Positions 16,069 through 24,562 of a stretch of DNA of 64,000 bases are shown here, in pieces. Made by a program: the position numbers and the translations under genes. The notes below the pieces were generated by a model that made no database searches, was not told the origin of the DNA, and saw only the letters and a program-made list of their open reading frames with translations. The stretch lies in the NCBI RefSeq assembly GCF_004322705.1, contig NZ_SIZZ01000003.1, positions 186,001 to 250,000 on the forward strand, given 5' to 3'. This stretch comes from Dyella terrae. GTDB taxonomy: Bacteria > Pseudomonadota > Gammaproteobacteria > Xanthomonadales > Rhodanobacteraceae. Within the stretch, counting starts at the first letter, position 1, and each line of letters opens with the position of its first letter.

Positions 16069-16851
16069 TCAGTCCAGCCTGGGCGGGAATGACGCCTTGT
16101 TAAAGGGGATGGATAGCCATGATGGCAACCTTGACCGCTGAATGCCTAGCCATTCCGGCGGTCGCCCGCGCATCAACGCATCGTCAGCACGCCCGTTGAG
16201 ATATCGCCGAAGCGTCCGTTCAAAGCCCGTGCGTTGCACCTCGATGTAGCGATGGCCGTCAGGCGGCGATCGGCTAATGGCGTACTTCATCAAGCCACGA
16301 CACGTGCCGACGATCCAGCTTTCCCCATAAGACCCGTTGAATCCATACATCGCACTTGATCGTTCCAGCTTTGTCACGACGCATCCGGGGCCGAGGTCTT
16401 CTTCGATCAATGCCATGCCTGTGCTGTTGAACTCACCTTGCCGTTCGTTGCGCATGCTCGCCGTTGCGCCGGTGCGATACGCGTCGGGCAGTCCTGACCA
16501 GCGAAGCGTCGATGGAAGGCTTGCGGACGGAACATCGTGCGGAGGCGAGAGCGAGCGGTCTGCCACGCGTTGAACGGACATGTCCACGCCGCGATCGGGA
16601 AATGCCGCGGGCGGGTAATACGACACCCAGTACTCCTGCTCGCCCATGCAGGTCGATACGAACCATTGCTCCTGACGGAGCCCGTTGTTCCCGGATACAA
16701 CCGTATCGATGCGGTCGAGTGTCGCAGGGCAATCCTGCGGCAGCTGGTCGTTGATCAACGCCAGTGCGCGCGTCTGAAAATCGTCCGTTGCGCCATGCAC
16801 CATGGATGCCATGGCGCACAAAACGGCTGCGAACACGATGCGTGTGATCAC
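16069..16851 (-). CDS. Secreted protein with tandem duplicated domain
   Basis: A 260-residue exported protein (signal peptide ends VHGA). It contains two similar halves: ALINDQLPQDCPATLDRID ... WFVSTCMGEQEYWVSYYPP ... and ALIEEDLGPGCVVTKLERS ... WIVGTCRGLMKYAISRSPP .... Each has two cysteines in matching places. The GTG start at 16851 follows GGGGAGGGTC. The repeated unit (about 70 residues) is not recognised. The C terminus is basic and Pro-rich. Intramolecular duplication is seen directly; any role is unknown. Confidence 0.65.
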   Translation of the reverse strand: MITRIVFAAVLCAMASMVHGATDDFQTRALALINDQLPQDCPATLDRIDTVVSGNNGLRQEQWFVSTCMGEQEYWVSYYPPAAFPDRGVDMSVQRVADRSLSPPHDVPSASLPSTLRWSGLPDAYRTGATASMRNERQGEFNSTGMALIEEDLGPGCVVTKLERSSAMYGFNGSYGESWIVGTCRGLMKYAISRSPPDGHRYIEVQRTGFERTLRRYLNGRADDALMRGRPPEWLGIQRSRLPSWLSIPFNKASFPPRLD

Positions 16852-17019
16852 GAAACAGACCCTCCCCTGACACGCTGCAACAAAGATGAATCCCCGTCAC
16901 GTATCTATCGATAGAAACACAACTCTGCGCACCCGCGCACGAAAAATCATCTTATGGCGCATTGACCCCGGGGCTGCGGACGGGCCTACTCACGGGCCGG
17001 CCCATAGCAGTGAGTCTCC

Positions 17020-17772
17020 ATGAAAGCGCTCTGGCTCTGCGCGGCACTCGTTGCTGCGACATTTACCCAGCCTGCGGCACATGCCGCCAATGTCTCCGAT
17101 CCCGTCGTCATTGCCAGTTACACCGGCAAGGCGGGTGGTGCGCGCATCGGGCTTTCCCTGGTGGTGCGTGGCGACGAAGTGTTGCCCGGCAGTCACTATT
17201 TTCGCAGCAGTGATCTGGTCGATCTTCCACTGCTCGGAACGTTGGGTGCGAAGCCGCAGTTGAAAGACGCCCAGGGCGGCGTGTTCAAGCTGGGGTTCAG
17301 TGGGCCGTCGCGCGACGGACATGCGCCGACGTCGCTCGACGACAGCACCGGGCTCACCGGCACGCTGACCGACGATAGTGGCAAGCACATGATGGTCACG
17401 CTGTCGCTGACGTCGATTCGGCAGGCAAGCAAATCGCCTGAGCGCTGGTACGAAGACATTACGCACAAGAGCGACACGGCGTTCGAGCAGCACGTACAGG
17501 GTTTCTACAAGGCGGTGCTGGCGGACGATCCACAGGAAGCGGCACGACACGTGGCCTTCCCGATGCGCGTCAATGCCGGTCGCACCGGCATGACCATCAC
17601 GTCACCGGCCCAGCTGAAAGCCAAGTGGGCCAAGATCTTTACCAAGGCGTGGCTGGAGAGTGCGCAGGAGGCGATGCCGCACGATCTGTCGGTGCTGCAG
17701 GGGCGGGCCATGCTCGGCGACGGCCTGGCTTATTTCAGCGACGCCGGTGCGGTGGTCGTCAACGTGCGTTGA
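17020..17772 (+). CDS. Hypothetical secreted protein
   Basis: A 250-residue protein with a signal peptide ending PAAHAA. The first half has a beta-sandwich look (IASYTGKAGGARIGLSLVV, HYFRSSDLVDLPLLGT) often seen in lysozyme-inhibitor-like or small-molecule-binding folds. The second half (FYKAVLADDPQEAARHVAFP) resembles a SnoaL/NTF2-like helical-and-strand region. No catalytic residues can be assigned. Its last 14 bp overlap the convergent deacetylase gene, so the two cannot both end with a terminator between them. Confidence 0.55.
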   Translation: MKALWLCAALVAATFTQPAAHAANVSDPVVIASYTGKAGGARIGLSLVVRGDEVLPGSHYFRSSDLVDLPLLGTLGAKPQLKDAQGGVFKLGFSGPSRDGHAPTSLDDSTGLTGTLTDDSGKHMMVTLSLTSIRQASKSPERWYEDITHKSDTAFEQHVQGFYKAVLADDPQEAARHVAFPMRVNAGRTGMTITSPAQLKAKWAKIFTKAWLESAQEAMPHDLSVLQGRAMLGDGLAYFSDAGAVVVNVR

Positions 17773-18535
17773 GCCATTCGCGCCGGACGAAGTGATAGAG
17801 CGGTCGAAGGCCGCGCTTGAGGGGTTTCTTCAGATTCCACGTCAGCCACTGACGCTGGCGCAGCGCGTCCGTGCCGCGGGCGAGCGCGAGTGCGTGTGCG
17901 GGCGACATGCCACGCCACAAGGTGTAGCGGCCAAGGATCAGGCAGTCGTCGACGCGCTGCGTGGCTACCGTGGGTTCGGACGTGAACAGATAGCGGATGC
18001 CAGCGGCGGCGGCTGCCTGGGCCACGGCGCGTGAATAGAAGCCGCCGGGCACGGAAGCGACCCGCACATCATGGCCCAGAACCTGGCGCAGGCGATCAAC
18101 GCTCTCGCACCACTCGGCATCCAGCGCGGCGTGGCTTAATCGCGAGATCTCCGCGGGATGCGTATGCGAATGGCTGCCGACCACGTGTCCCGCATCGTCG
18201 ATGGCGCGCAACTGCGCCGCGGACGTAAAGCCTGGCGTGTCCACTCGTGAGGTGGTGATCAGGAAATGGCCCGCCATGCCGTGTTCGCTCAGCGAGCCGG
18301 CAATGCGCACCGCGCTGGCGCCACCATCGTCGAAGGTGAGGCAGGCGTCGCCGGTGGCCCAGGGTGAGGCGTCCACGCGCACGAAGCGCTGGCCGCTATT
18401 GGCAAGCCGCGCGAGGTGCGCGGCAAAGTCCTGTTCGTCCAGCTTGTAATGCGCCGCGGCGGGACCCGGAAAGCCACTGTCGTCGGGCCGTCCCGCCGTC
18501 ACCACGTCGTGATACATGAGCGAGGCGATGTTCAT
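17759..18535 (-). CDS. NodB-type polysaccharide deacetylase
   Basis: A 258-residue cytosolic-looking NodB-fold protein. Motif 1 is LTFDDGGAS (double Asp), motif 2 is GSHSHTHPAE (HxxxH metal ligands), and VPGGFYSR supplies the arginine-side motif. Family members remove N- or O-acetyl groups from glycans. It begins MNIASLMYHDV, as in the exopolysaccharide-associated branch. Its ATG (18535) overlaps the stop of the upstream gene as ATGA, so it is the last gene of the glycan operon. The active-site Asp pair is intact. Confidence 0.85.
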   Translation of the reverse strand: MNIASLMYHDVVTAGRPDDSGFPGPAAAHYKLDEQDFAAHLARLANSGQRFVRVDASPWATGDACLTFDDGGASAVRIAGSLSEHGMAGHFLITTSRVDTPGFTSAAQLRAIDDAGHVVGSHSHTHPAEISRLSHAALDAEWCESVDRLRQVLGHDVRVASVPGGFYSRAVAQAAAAAGIRYLFTSEPTVATQRVDDCLILGRYTLWRGMSPAHALALARGTDALRQRQWLTWNLKKPLKRGLRPLYHFVRREWLNAR

Positions 18536-19317
18536 GGCGTCGCGCCGTGCACGGTGCGTTGCCAGCGCAGGTAACGGCTGAGCCACGGCTGGCCCCAGGC
18601 GCCACTCATGCGTCCATGCACATCGATGGGCTGGGCTTCGCCGCGCACGACTTCACCAAGCCGTCGCGCGACGGCGTCCAGGTTCTCGAGCACTACGCGA
18701 TACTGGATCACCACATGCGATTCGTGGCGTTCGTCGAACGCATAGCGGTAGTGACCGTAGACGGGTCCCGTGTCGACGCCTGCGTCGATCTTCAGCAGCG
18801 TCATGCCGACGTGGGCGAGGTCGCGCTGGGCGAGCGCCCAGAAACAGCCATGGGCGTTGCGGTACTCGGGGCATATGCCCGGATGCAGCACGAAGATGCC
18901 CGTGCCCGGCACGGACAACAGCTTCTTGCGGATCAGTTGCTTGCAGCGCGCCAGCACGAAGTCCGGGCGAAGCGCGCGCACGAAGGCCACCACGGCGGGG
19001 TCGTTGACGTCCGACGCCACGATCTCCGGCACGTGCGGCACGCCACCATAGCGCCGATGCATACGGGCGAGCGCATGGCGCGTCCAATGCCGGTCACGCG
19101 ACGACTGCGTCAGCTTCTGCCACACACGCATCGCAAGGACATCGACCATGCGCAGCGGGCCAACCCGTTTCAGCTCACGGCGCACCCGGGCGACGCGCTG
19201 CGCCCGGGTTTCGTCGAGCACCACGATGCCAGCCACATCGGTAAACGATGCCAGCCACGCCGCCAGCCCCTGGCGATCAAAAGCATCACTGGCATGACAG
19301 ATCAGGACACTGCGCAC
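18532..19317 (-). CDS. Formyltransferase-like protein (methionyl-tRNA formyltransferase N-domain fold)
   Basis: A 261-residue protein of the formyl_trans_N fold, used by enzymes that add formyl groups to sugar amines (as in N-formylated O-antigens) with 10-formyl-THF. The substrate-side motif is VLHPGICPEYRNAHGCF, and IDAGVDTGPV supplies the conserved Asp. In the usual NxH triad the Asn is replaced here (IFVLH), so activity is uncertain. The GTG at 19317 overlaps the upstream gene by 16 bp and is preceded by AAGGCC. Longer N-terminal frames are shadows of the neighbouring gene. Sugar N-formylation in the glycan pathway is the most natural role. Confidence 0.7.
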   Translation of the reverse strand: MRSVLICHASDAFDRQGLAAWLASFTDVAGIVVLDETRAQRVARVRRELKRVGPLRMVDVLAMRVWQKLTQSSRDRHWTRHALARMHRRYGGVPHVPEIVASDVNDPAVVAFVRALRPDFVLARCKQLIRKKLLSVPGTGIFVLHPGICPEYRNAHGCFWALAQRDLAHVGMTLLKIDAGVDTGPVYGHYRYAFDERHESHVVIQYRVVLENLDAVARRLGEVVRGEAQPIDVHGRMSGAWGQPWLSRYLRWQRTVHGATP

Positions 19318-20489
19318 GACACGTCGGCCTTCACATGGGTGGGTGGCGCCAGTTCGAAATCGCGCCAGTCGTTGGGATTGCCCTGCTTGCCGGCCTCGGC
19401 GGCCTTGATGATGTTGTAGGTCTCGCGCGCTGTGACGTAGTGCAGCACGTATCGCTTGCCGTCGTTGTATCGGGTTTCCAGATGCTGATGCATGGCGTGC
19501 ATGGCGGGGCCGAGCAGGGTGTCCATATCGCGTTCCTGCGTACCGTGCGTGTGCACCTTGATGAAGATCCACTCCGGGCGACCCTCCACATGGATGCCCG
19601 TGCGCACCCATGCATCGACGCGTTCGGGCGTCGGCGGGCAGGCGCGACGCACGTCGGAGCTTTCAATGCGTGGAATCACGCCGTAGCGCCGGTCGCGCCA
19701 GTTCAGGCCCAGCGGGCCCTGGATGATCATCAGGTCACCGCTCGCCGGCACGCCGACTTTCACCGGCACGCCGGTGTTGTGCGATTTCGGGCGCGCGGGA
19801 TCGTCGGTGGCGTAGTAGATGCTGTTGATCGTGCGCGTCTGGGTGTCGCTGGGCGCCGAGGGCAGCGTGAAGTCGGCGTAGCAGCCGAGATCGCGCAGCA
19901 GCTCGATCTCGTTGTTGATGCCGCACCAGCGGCCGTCGCGGCGCGAGTTGTCCAGGCACCAGTTGCCATGGATGAAAGCAAAGCGCAGTTCGCCGGTGCG
20001 CGGATCGCGCGGCAAGGCGCCGTGGCGTCCATGCAGGACGTCATTGAAGCGGGCGATGGTGGCGCGGAAGTTGGCTGGCGTGTCGTTGTCGTGGTGCAGG
20101 TGGATCTCGATTTCACCGAAGCCGTCGGCGCAAAGCGCGGCGAGCTTGTCGAGGTGTTCCTCCAGGTATTCCTCTTCCGGGTAGAAGAAGCTGTGCTGAG
20201 GATGGCGACCGTCCGCGTCACGATGGTCCGCAGCCATCAGGCGATAGTCCTGGCACCAGCGGTCCACGCGCGCACGCTGCTGCTCCAGCGGCACCTTGCC
20301 CCAGGCCGGTTCGAAATGGTCGACAAAGCAAAACATCACGTGCACCGGGCCATCGACCTTCGGCGGCTTGCGGCGAAACAGGTAGCTGCCCAGCCAGATC
20401 TCCATGTTGCGCGCACGGATCGCCAGGGCCACGGCGAAGATGCCCAACAGCACGAGCGTGAAGAGCGTCATCCAGAGGACGTGCATCAT
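19302..20489 (-). CDS. Membrane-anchored glycan-locus protein, deacetylase-like, unknown
   Basis: A 395-residue protein with one N-terminal transmembrane helix (MTLFTLVLLGIFAVALAI) and a large domain probably on the periplasmic side. Motif-like stretches are FCFVDHFEPAWGKV, YPEEEYLEEHLDKLAALCADG, IHLHHDNDTPANF and IKVHTHGT, reminiscent of metal-dependent polysaccharide-modifying proteins (several His and Asp pairs), but without a NodB signature. It is part of the co-translated series, overlapping both neighbours, and its last residues (ADVSCAVS) are encoded within the formyltransferase start region. I recognise the type from exopolysaccharide clusters but know no function. Confidence 0.6.
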   Translation of the reverse strand: MMHVLWMTLFTLVLLGIFAVALAIRARNMEIWLGSYLFRRKPPKVDGPVHVMFCFVDHFEPAWGKVPLEQQRARVDRWCQDYRLMAADHRDADGRHPQHSFFYPEEEYLEEHLDKLAALCADGFGEIEIHLHHDNDTPANFRATIARFNDVLHGRHGALPRDPRTGELRFAFIHGNWCLDNSRRDGRWCGINNEIELLRDLGCYADFTLPSAPSDTQTRTINSIYYATDDPARPKSHNTGVPVKVGVPASGDLMIIQGPLGLNWRDRRYGVIPRIESSDVRRACPPTPERVDAWVRTGIHVEGRPEWIFIKVHTHGTQERDMDTLLGPAMHAMHQHLETRYNDGKRYVLHYVTARETYNIIKAAEAGKQGNPNDWRDFELAPPTHVKADVSCAVS

Positions 20490-21649
20490 GCGACCTCCCC
20501 GTCGACCAGGGTCAGCAGTTGCTGGGCGTTATTGCGCCATTGCCGTTCGCGCACGATGTAGTCGCGCGCCGCCGTTCCGACCCGCGCACGCTCCTCTGAC
20601 TGCTGCACGAGGTCAAGCACGCGCTGCACGCAGGTGTCGGTTTCCCCGCGCGGGAACAGCCAGCCGGTATGCCCGTCGGCGATCACTTCGGCGACCGGCG
20701 CGTAATCGGGGGCGACCACGGCCACGCCCATGGCCATGAGCTCGAACAGTTTCATCGGCGAGCCGTAAAGATTGGAGTCGGGCAGCACGGCGTAGTCCAT
20801 GCAGGCGATCCACGAGGCGATCTCGTCGTGCGGCACGCGACCGGGCAACAGCACGCGATCGGACAAGCCCCGCTCGGCCACGAGGGCGCGCACCGCCGGC
20901 AGCGTCACGCCATCGCCGACGAAGACCAGCGCCAGGTTGGGTGCTTCGGACAGGCGCTGCGCCATGGCTTCGACGAAGCCATCCACGCCATGCCAGTGTG
21001 CGAAGACGCCGATATGACCGCACACCACGCGACCCCGCAGCCCGCGCTCGTCGCGCAGGCCTTCGCGGTCGAATCGCTGTGGATCAAAGCGGTGGAGATT
21101 GGCGGCGTTGGGTGACACCACGGATGGCGCGATGTTGCCGTACGCCTGCTCCGCCTCGCGCCGGAAGTAGTGCGAGATGAACACCAGGCCTGTCGCATTG
21201 CGCAGGCACCAGCCTTCGATACGGCGCGCCATCGCGGTCAGCTTCAGCGGCCGCACGCGATGCACCAGCGCGGAGTCGTTGATCTCCAGCACCAGCGGGA
21301 TGCCGCGCCGCTTCGCCATCCACACCGTGGTGAAAAGGAACAAGGAATAGCGCTCGTAGATTAATTGCGGGCGCAGGCGACGCATCGCCGATCCCATACG
21401 CAGCCAGGTGACGGCGTTGTACGCCAGCTCCATCAGCTCGAACAGCACGCCCGGAAGTCGCGTCACGAGGCCGGCCACGCGCCCGCGCTTGCTCGATGCC
21501 TGGGTGGGCGATTCATGCTCCGGGTCGGCGCCGGGGAAGGAGATCACCTTGACCTCATGGCCCAGCTCACGCAGCGCTTCGACGATGCCGCGGATATGCA
21601 CGCCTTCGACGTGGCGGCCGCGCGTGCGGTGGTGATAGATGATTTTCAT
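20486..21649 (-). CDS. GT4-family glycosyltransferase
   Basis: A 387-residue GT-B enzyme: an N-terminal KIIYHHRTRGRHVEGVHIRG, then a donor-side half containing GHIGVFAHWHGVDGF, and the GSPMKLFELMAMGVAVVAPD motif with the EX7E pair of GT4 transferases. It is expected to add a sugar from a nucleotide donor to the growing glycan on the inner leaflet. The ATG at 21649 is chosen as it overlaps the upstream stop (ATGA). The product ends in an ATGA overlap with the next gene too. Confidence 0.9.
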   Translation of the reverse strand: MKIIYHHRTRGRHVEGVHIRGIVEALRELGHEVKVISFPGADPEHESPTQASSKRGRVAGLVTRLPGVLFELMELAYNAVTWLRMGSAMRRLRPQLIYERYSLFLFTTVWMAKRRGIPLVLEINDSALVHRVRPLKLTAMARRIEGWCLRNATGLVFISHYFRREAEQAYGNIAPSVVSPNAANLHRFDPQRFDREGLRDERGLRGRVVCGHIGVFAHWHGVDGFVEAMAQRLSEAPNLALVFVGDGVTLPAVRALVAERGLSDRVLLPGRVPHDEIASWIACMDYAVLPDSNLYGSPMKLFELMAMGVAVVAPDYAPVAEVIADGHTGWLFPRGETDTCVQRVLDLVQQSEERARVGTAARDYIVRERQWRNNAQQLLTLVDGEVA

Positions 21650-22281
21650 GGCTGCACCGTCGGCACAGCATGGAACTGATGGCCCTGGGCCAGCCATTCC
21701 GGCAGCAGGACGCTCAAGGCGGCGGTCGCCTTGTGGCTGTCGTCATGCATCAACACGATGTCGCCGGCCTGCGGCGGCGAATGGCGCAGGCGCCGGATCA
21801 GGGCGTCTTCGCCCTCGTCCTGGAAATCGAGGCTGTCGTACGACCAGTGCACCAGGCTGCGGCGGTGCGCGGCGAAGTACAGCAGCAGGGACGGCGCCAG
21901 GTCACCGCGCGGGGGCCGCATCGGGTGGTGCGTGCGCTGCGAGAACGGGCGCAAGAGCGCGTCGGTTCGTGAAATCTCGTAGAGCTTCTTCTTCAGCGAC
22001 ATCGGTCGGAACGAATAGTGGCTGTAGGAGTGGTTGCCGATGAGGTGACCCTCGTCGACCATCCGCTGCACCAGTTCCGGGTATTGCTCGATCTTGTTGC
22101 CGACCAGGAAGAAGCTCGCCTTCACGCCGTGTTTGGCCAGCAGGTCGAGCAGGGGGGCGGTGTGTTGCGGATCGGGGCCGTCATCGAAGGTGAGGTAGCG
22201 GGCGTCGTCACGGCGCGGTCCTCGCACCATCACCAGCGAATCGGGCAACAGATCCAACAGTTGCTGCTTGCGTGACTTCAT
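21646..22281 (-). CDS. NodB-type polysaccharide deacetylase
   Basis: A compact 211-residue NodB domain with all signature motifs: YLTFDDGPDP (Asp-Asp), GNHSYSHYSF (metal His pair), RPPRGD and a late IVLMHDDSHKAT. No signal peptide or transmembrane helix is present, so it would act on a cytosolic, lipid-linked intermediate. The ATG at 22281 overlaps the upstream stop; longer frames lack a ribosome site. It is the most canonical of the three deacetylases in this locus. Confidence 0.9.
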   Translation of the reverse strand: MKSRKQQLLDLLPDSLVMVRGPRRDDARYLTFDDGPDPQHTAPLLDLLAKHGVKASFFLVGNKIEQYPELVQRMVDEGHLIGNHSYSHYSFRPMSLKKKLYEISRTDALLRPFSQRTHHPMRPPRGDLAPSLLLYFAAHRRSLVHWSYDSLDFQDEGEDALIRRLRHSPPQAGDIVLMHDDSHKATAALSVLLPEWLAQGHQFHAVPTVQP

Positions 22282-23456
22282 GCGGCGGCACCCATGGAAG
22301 CAGTGGATCGGGTCGCAGCCGCCTGCAGAATGGCATCCAGCCGCACGATGTTGTCGTCCCAGCAATAACCGCGCGCATGGGCGGCGATGGCCTGCCCCTG
22401 CCAAGGCGCGTCCAGCGCGTCGAGCAGCGCCGCCGCCAGGCGCTCCGGGTCATGCGGCGGCACCAGGATGCCGGCATACGCGGGAACCACTTCGGGAATG
22501 CCACCGACGCGCGTCGCCACCACCGGCACGCCACAGGCCATGGCCTCCAGCACCACGTTGGGCACGCCTTCGTTGTGACTGGGCAGGCACAGCACGCTGG
22601 CGGCGCGGAACCAGTCGCCCAGGGCGTCGTGCGCGACGGCGCCGGGCAGCATCAGGCGATCCGCGCAGCCCAGGGCTTGCGCGCGGTGCAGCAGCGCGGC
22701 GCGGCAGGCACCGGAGCCGACGAAGGCGACGCGCGCATCGGGGTGATGGTCAAGCACGGAGGGGAGCGCATTGACGAGATCCACGCAACCCTTGGTTTCC
22801 TTGAGGTTCCCGACGTAGAGCAGCAGGGGTTCATCGATCGACAGGCCGAGGCGCGCCCGTGCATCGGCACGCGGGCCTGGTGCGAACAAGGCGGCATCGA
22901 CGCCGTTGTAGATCACATGGACGCGCGCGGCATCCGTGCCCATCTCGGTGGCCTTGTCAGCCAGCGCCTTGCTCACGGTCACCACCGCGCGCGCGTGGCG
23001 CAGCGCATGGCTGATCTGTGGACGGCGCAGGGCGAATGCGGCCTGCACGTTGAGGTCGCTGCCGTGCACTTTCATCACGTACGGAATGCCCAGGTACCGC
23101 GCCACCCAACCCGCCGCGACGCCATCGGGATACGCCCAGCTCGCCAGCACGCAGTCGTAGTTGGCGGCGCGCAGTTTCCGGCCGCGCTGCCATAGCAGGC
23201 ACAGCAGCCAGCACAACGCATGCAGCGCGCGGCCAAAGCGCGGTGGGTAGTAGAACGTGAAGTGATCGGTGTTGACGTTCTCGGCGCTGAATTCGCCCGC
23301 CGGGCGACGCATGCGCTCGCGAAAATCCACGGCGGTCAGCACATCGACCTCATGCTCGCGCCCGAGGCGACCGAACTGCTGGCGGTTGAAGGTGCCGCGC
23401 AGCGGATCCCACGGGTGGGGGAAAAGATTGGTGAGCACGAGGATCTTCAGTTTCAT
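22278..23456 (-). CDS. GT4-family glycosyltransferase
   Basis: A 392-residue GT-B transferase beginning LKILVLTNLFPHPWDPLRGT, typical of exopolysaccharide GT4 enzymes. The C-terminal half carries LLYVGNLKETKG, VGSG and the HNEGVPNVVLEAMACGVPVV motif with the EX7E glutamates. The start ATG at 23456 overlaps the upstream stop by ATGA. The sugar transferred cannot be read from the sequence. Confidence 0.9.
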   Translation of the reverse strand: MKLKILVLTNLFPHPWDPLRGTFNRQQFGRLGREHEVDVLTAVDFRERMRRPAGEFSAENVNTDHFTFYYPPRFGRALHALCWLLCLLWQRGRKLRAANYDCVLASWAYPDGVAAGWVARYLGIPYVMKVHGSDLNVQAAFALRRPQISHALRHARAVVTVSKALADKATEMGTDAARVHVIYNGVDAALFAPGPRADARARLGLSIDEPLLLYVGNLKETKGCVDLVNALPSVLDHHPDARVAFVGSGACRAALLHRAQALGCADRLMLPGAVAHDALGDWFRAASVLCLPSHNEGVPNVVLEAMACGVPVVATRVGGIPEVVPAYAGILVPPHDPERLAAALLDALDAPWQGQAIAAHARGYCWDDNIVRLDAILQAAATRSTASMGAAA

Positions 23457-24562
23457 TCCTCGGCCCCCGCATACAGGGCCGCGTACCGCCCGGCCATGGC
23501 TTCGAGCGAGCCGTGCTGTTCCACCCAGGCGCGCGCGGCCAGGCCCCACGTCGTGGCCTGGCGCAATTCGCGCAGCATCGACAGCATCGCGTCGGCGAGG
23601 GCCGGCGGATTGCGCGGCGGCACGATCAGGCCGGTGGCGCCATCGTGGACGATTTCCGCGTTGCCGCCGACGTCGGTGGCGACGATGGGCAGCGCCACCG
23701 CGCAGGCTTCGAGCAGGGCGATGGAGTAGCCCTCGCTGACTGATGACAGCACGAACAGGTCCAGTCCCTGCAGCAGGTCGTGCACGTCGGTGCGGTCGCC
23801 GAGGAAATGCACGCTGTCGGCGACACCCGCTTCACGCGCGCAGGTTTCGAGTTCGGCGCGCAGCTCGCCATCGCCGATCAGCACCAGCGCAGCGTCGGCG
23901 TACTGCTTGTGTACGTGCGCGAACGCTTCGATCAACCCGCGCTGGTCCTTGGCCCAGTTAAGGCGACCCACGGTGCCGATCAGGCGCCGCTGCGGCGGCA
24001 GGCCGAGCACCGACAGCAGGTGGTGACGCATCTCGTCCGAGGCCGGGAAGAAGCGTTCCACGCAGATGCCATTGGGCACGACGCGCGCCTTGGCCTGGGG
24101 AACGATGCCGCGTTCGATGCCATCGCGCCGCGCGGCCTCGCAGACGGTGACTACTGCACGCGTGCGATGCAGCGCACGCCGATAGAGCCATTCACGCCGG
24201 CCTGGGCGAGGGTTGCTGCCCATGCCGTGGCGCGTGTTGATCAGCGTCGGCACGCCCGCGCCAAGGCTGGCCAGGGCAGCGTGGTAATGCGCTACCGCGT
24301 TGTGCGTGTGCAGGACGTCCGTGCCGTGCATGCGGATAGCACGGCGCAGTCGATGCAGGGCACCCAGATCCAGGCCCCGGCCCTTGCCGCAGGCGATCAC
24401 CGGGATACCCAGCGCCGTCAGTTCAGGCGCCTGCGCGCCCAGGTCATAGAGGCAGACCACCTGACAGTGATGCCCTTGTCGATGCTGCAGCTTCACCAGC
24501 TCCAGCACCATGCGTTCGAGCCCGCCGCGATTGAGGTTCTCGACGACGTGCGTGATGTTCAC
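23453..24562 (-). CDS. GT4-family glycosyltransferase (PEP-CTERM/EpsH-cluster type)
   Basis: A 369-residue transferase starting NITHVVENLNRGGLERMV, a motif of sugar transferases in exosortase/EpsH exopolysaccharide clusters. The donor-binding half has IGTVGRLNWAKDQ and VSEGYSIALLEACAVALPIV, giving the EX7E signature. GTG at 24562 forms a GTGA overlap with the stop of the upstream ligase. A role in assembling the repeat unit is inferred from the setting. Confidence 0.9.
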   Translation of the reverse strand: MNITHVVENLNRGGLERMVLELVKLQHRQGHHCQVVCLYDLGAQAPELTALGIPVIACGKGRGLDLGALHRLRRAIRMHGTDVLHTHNAVAHYHAALASLGAGVPTLINTRHGMGSNPRPGRREWLYRRALHRTRAVVTVCEAARRDGIERGIVPQAKARVVPNGICVERFFPASDEMRHHLLSVLGLPPQRRLIGTVGRLNWAKDQRGLIEAFAHVHKQYADAALVLIGDGELRAELETCAREAGVADSVHFLGDRTDVHDLLQGLDLFVLSSVSEGYSIALLEACAVALPIVATDVGGNAEIVHDGATGLIVPPRNPPALADAMLSMLRELRQATTWGLAARAWVEQHGSLEAMAGRYAALYAGAEE

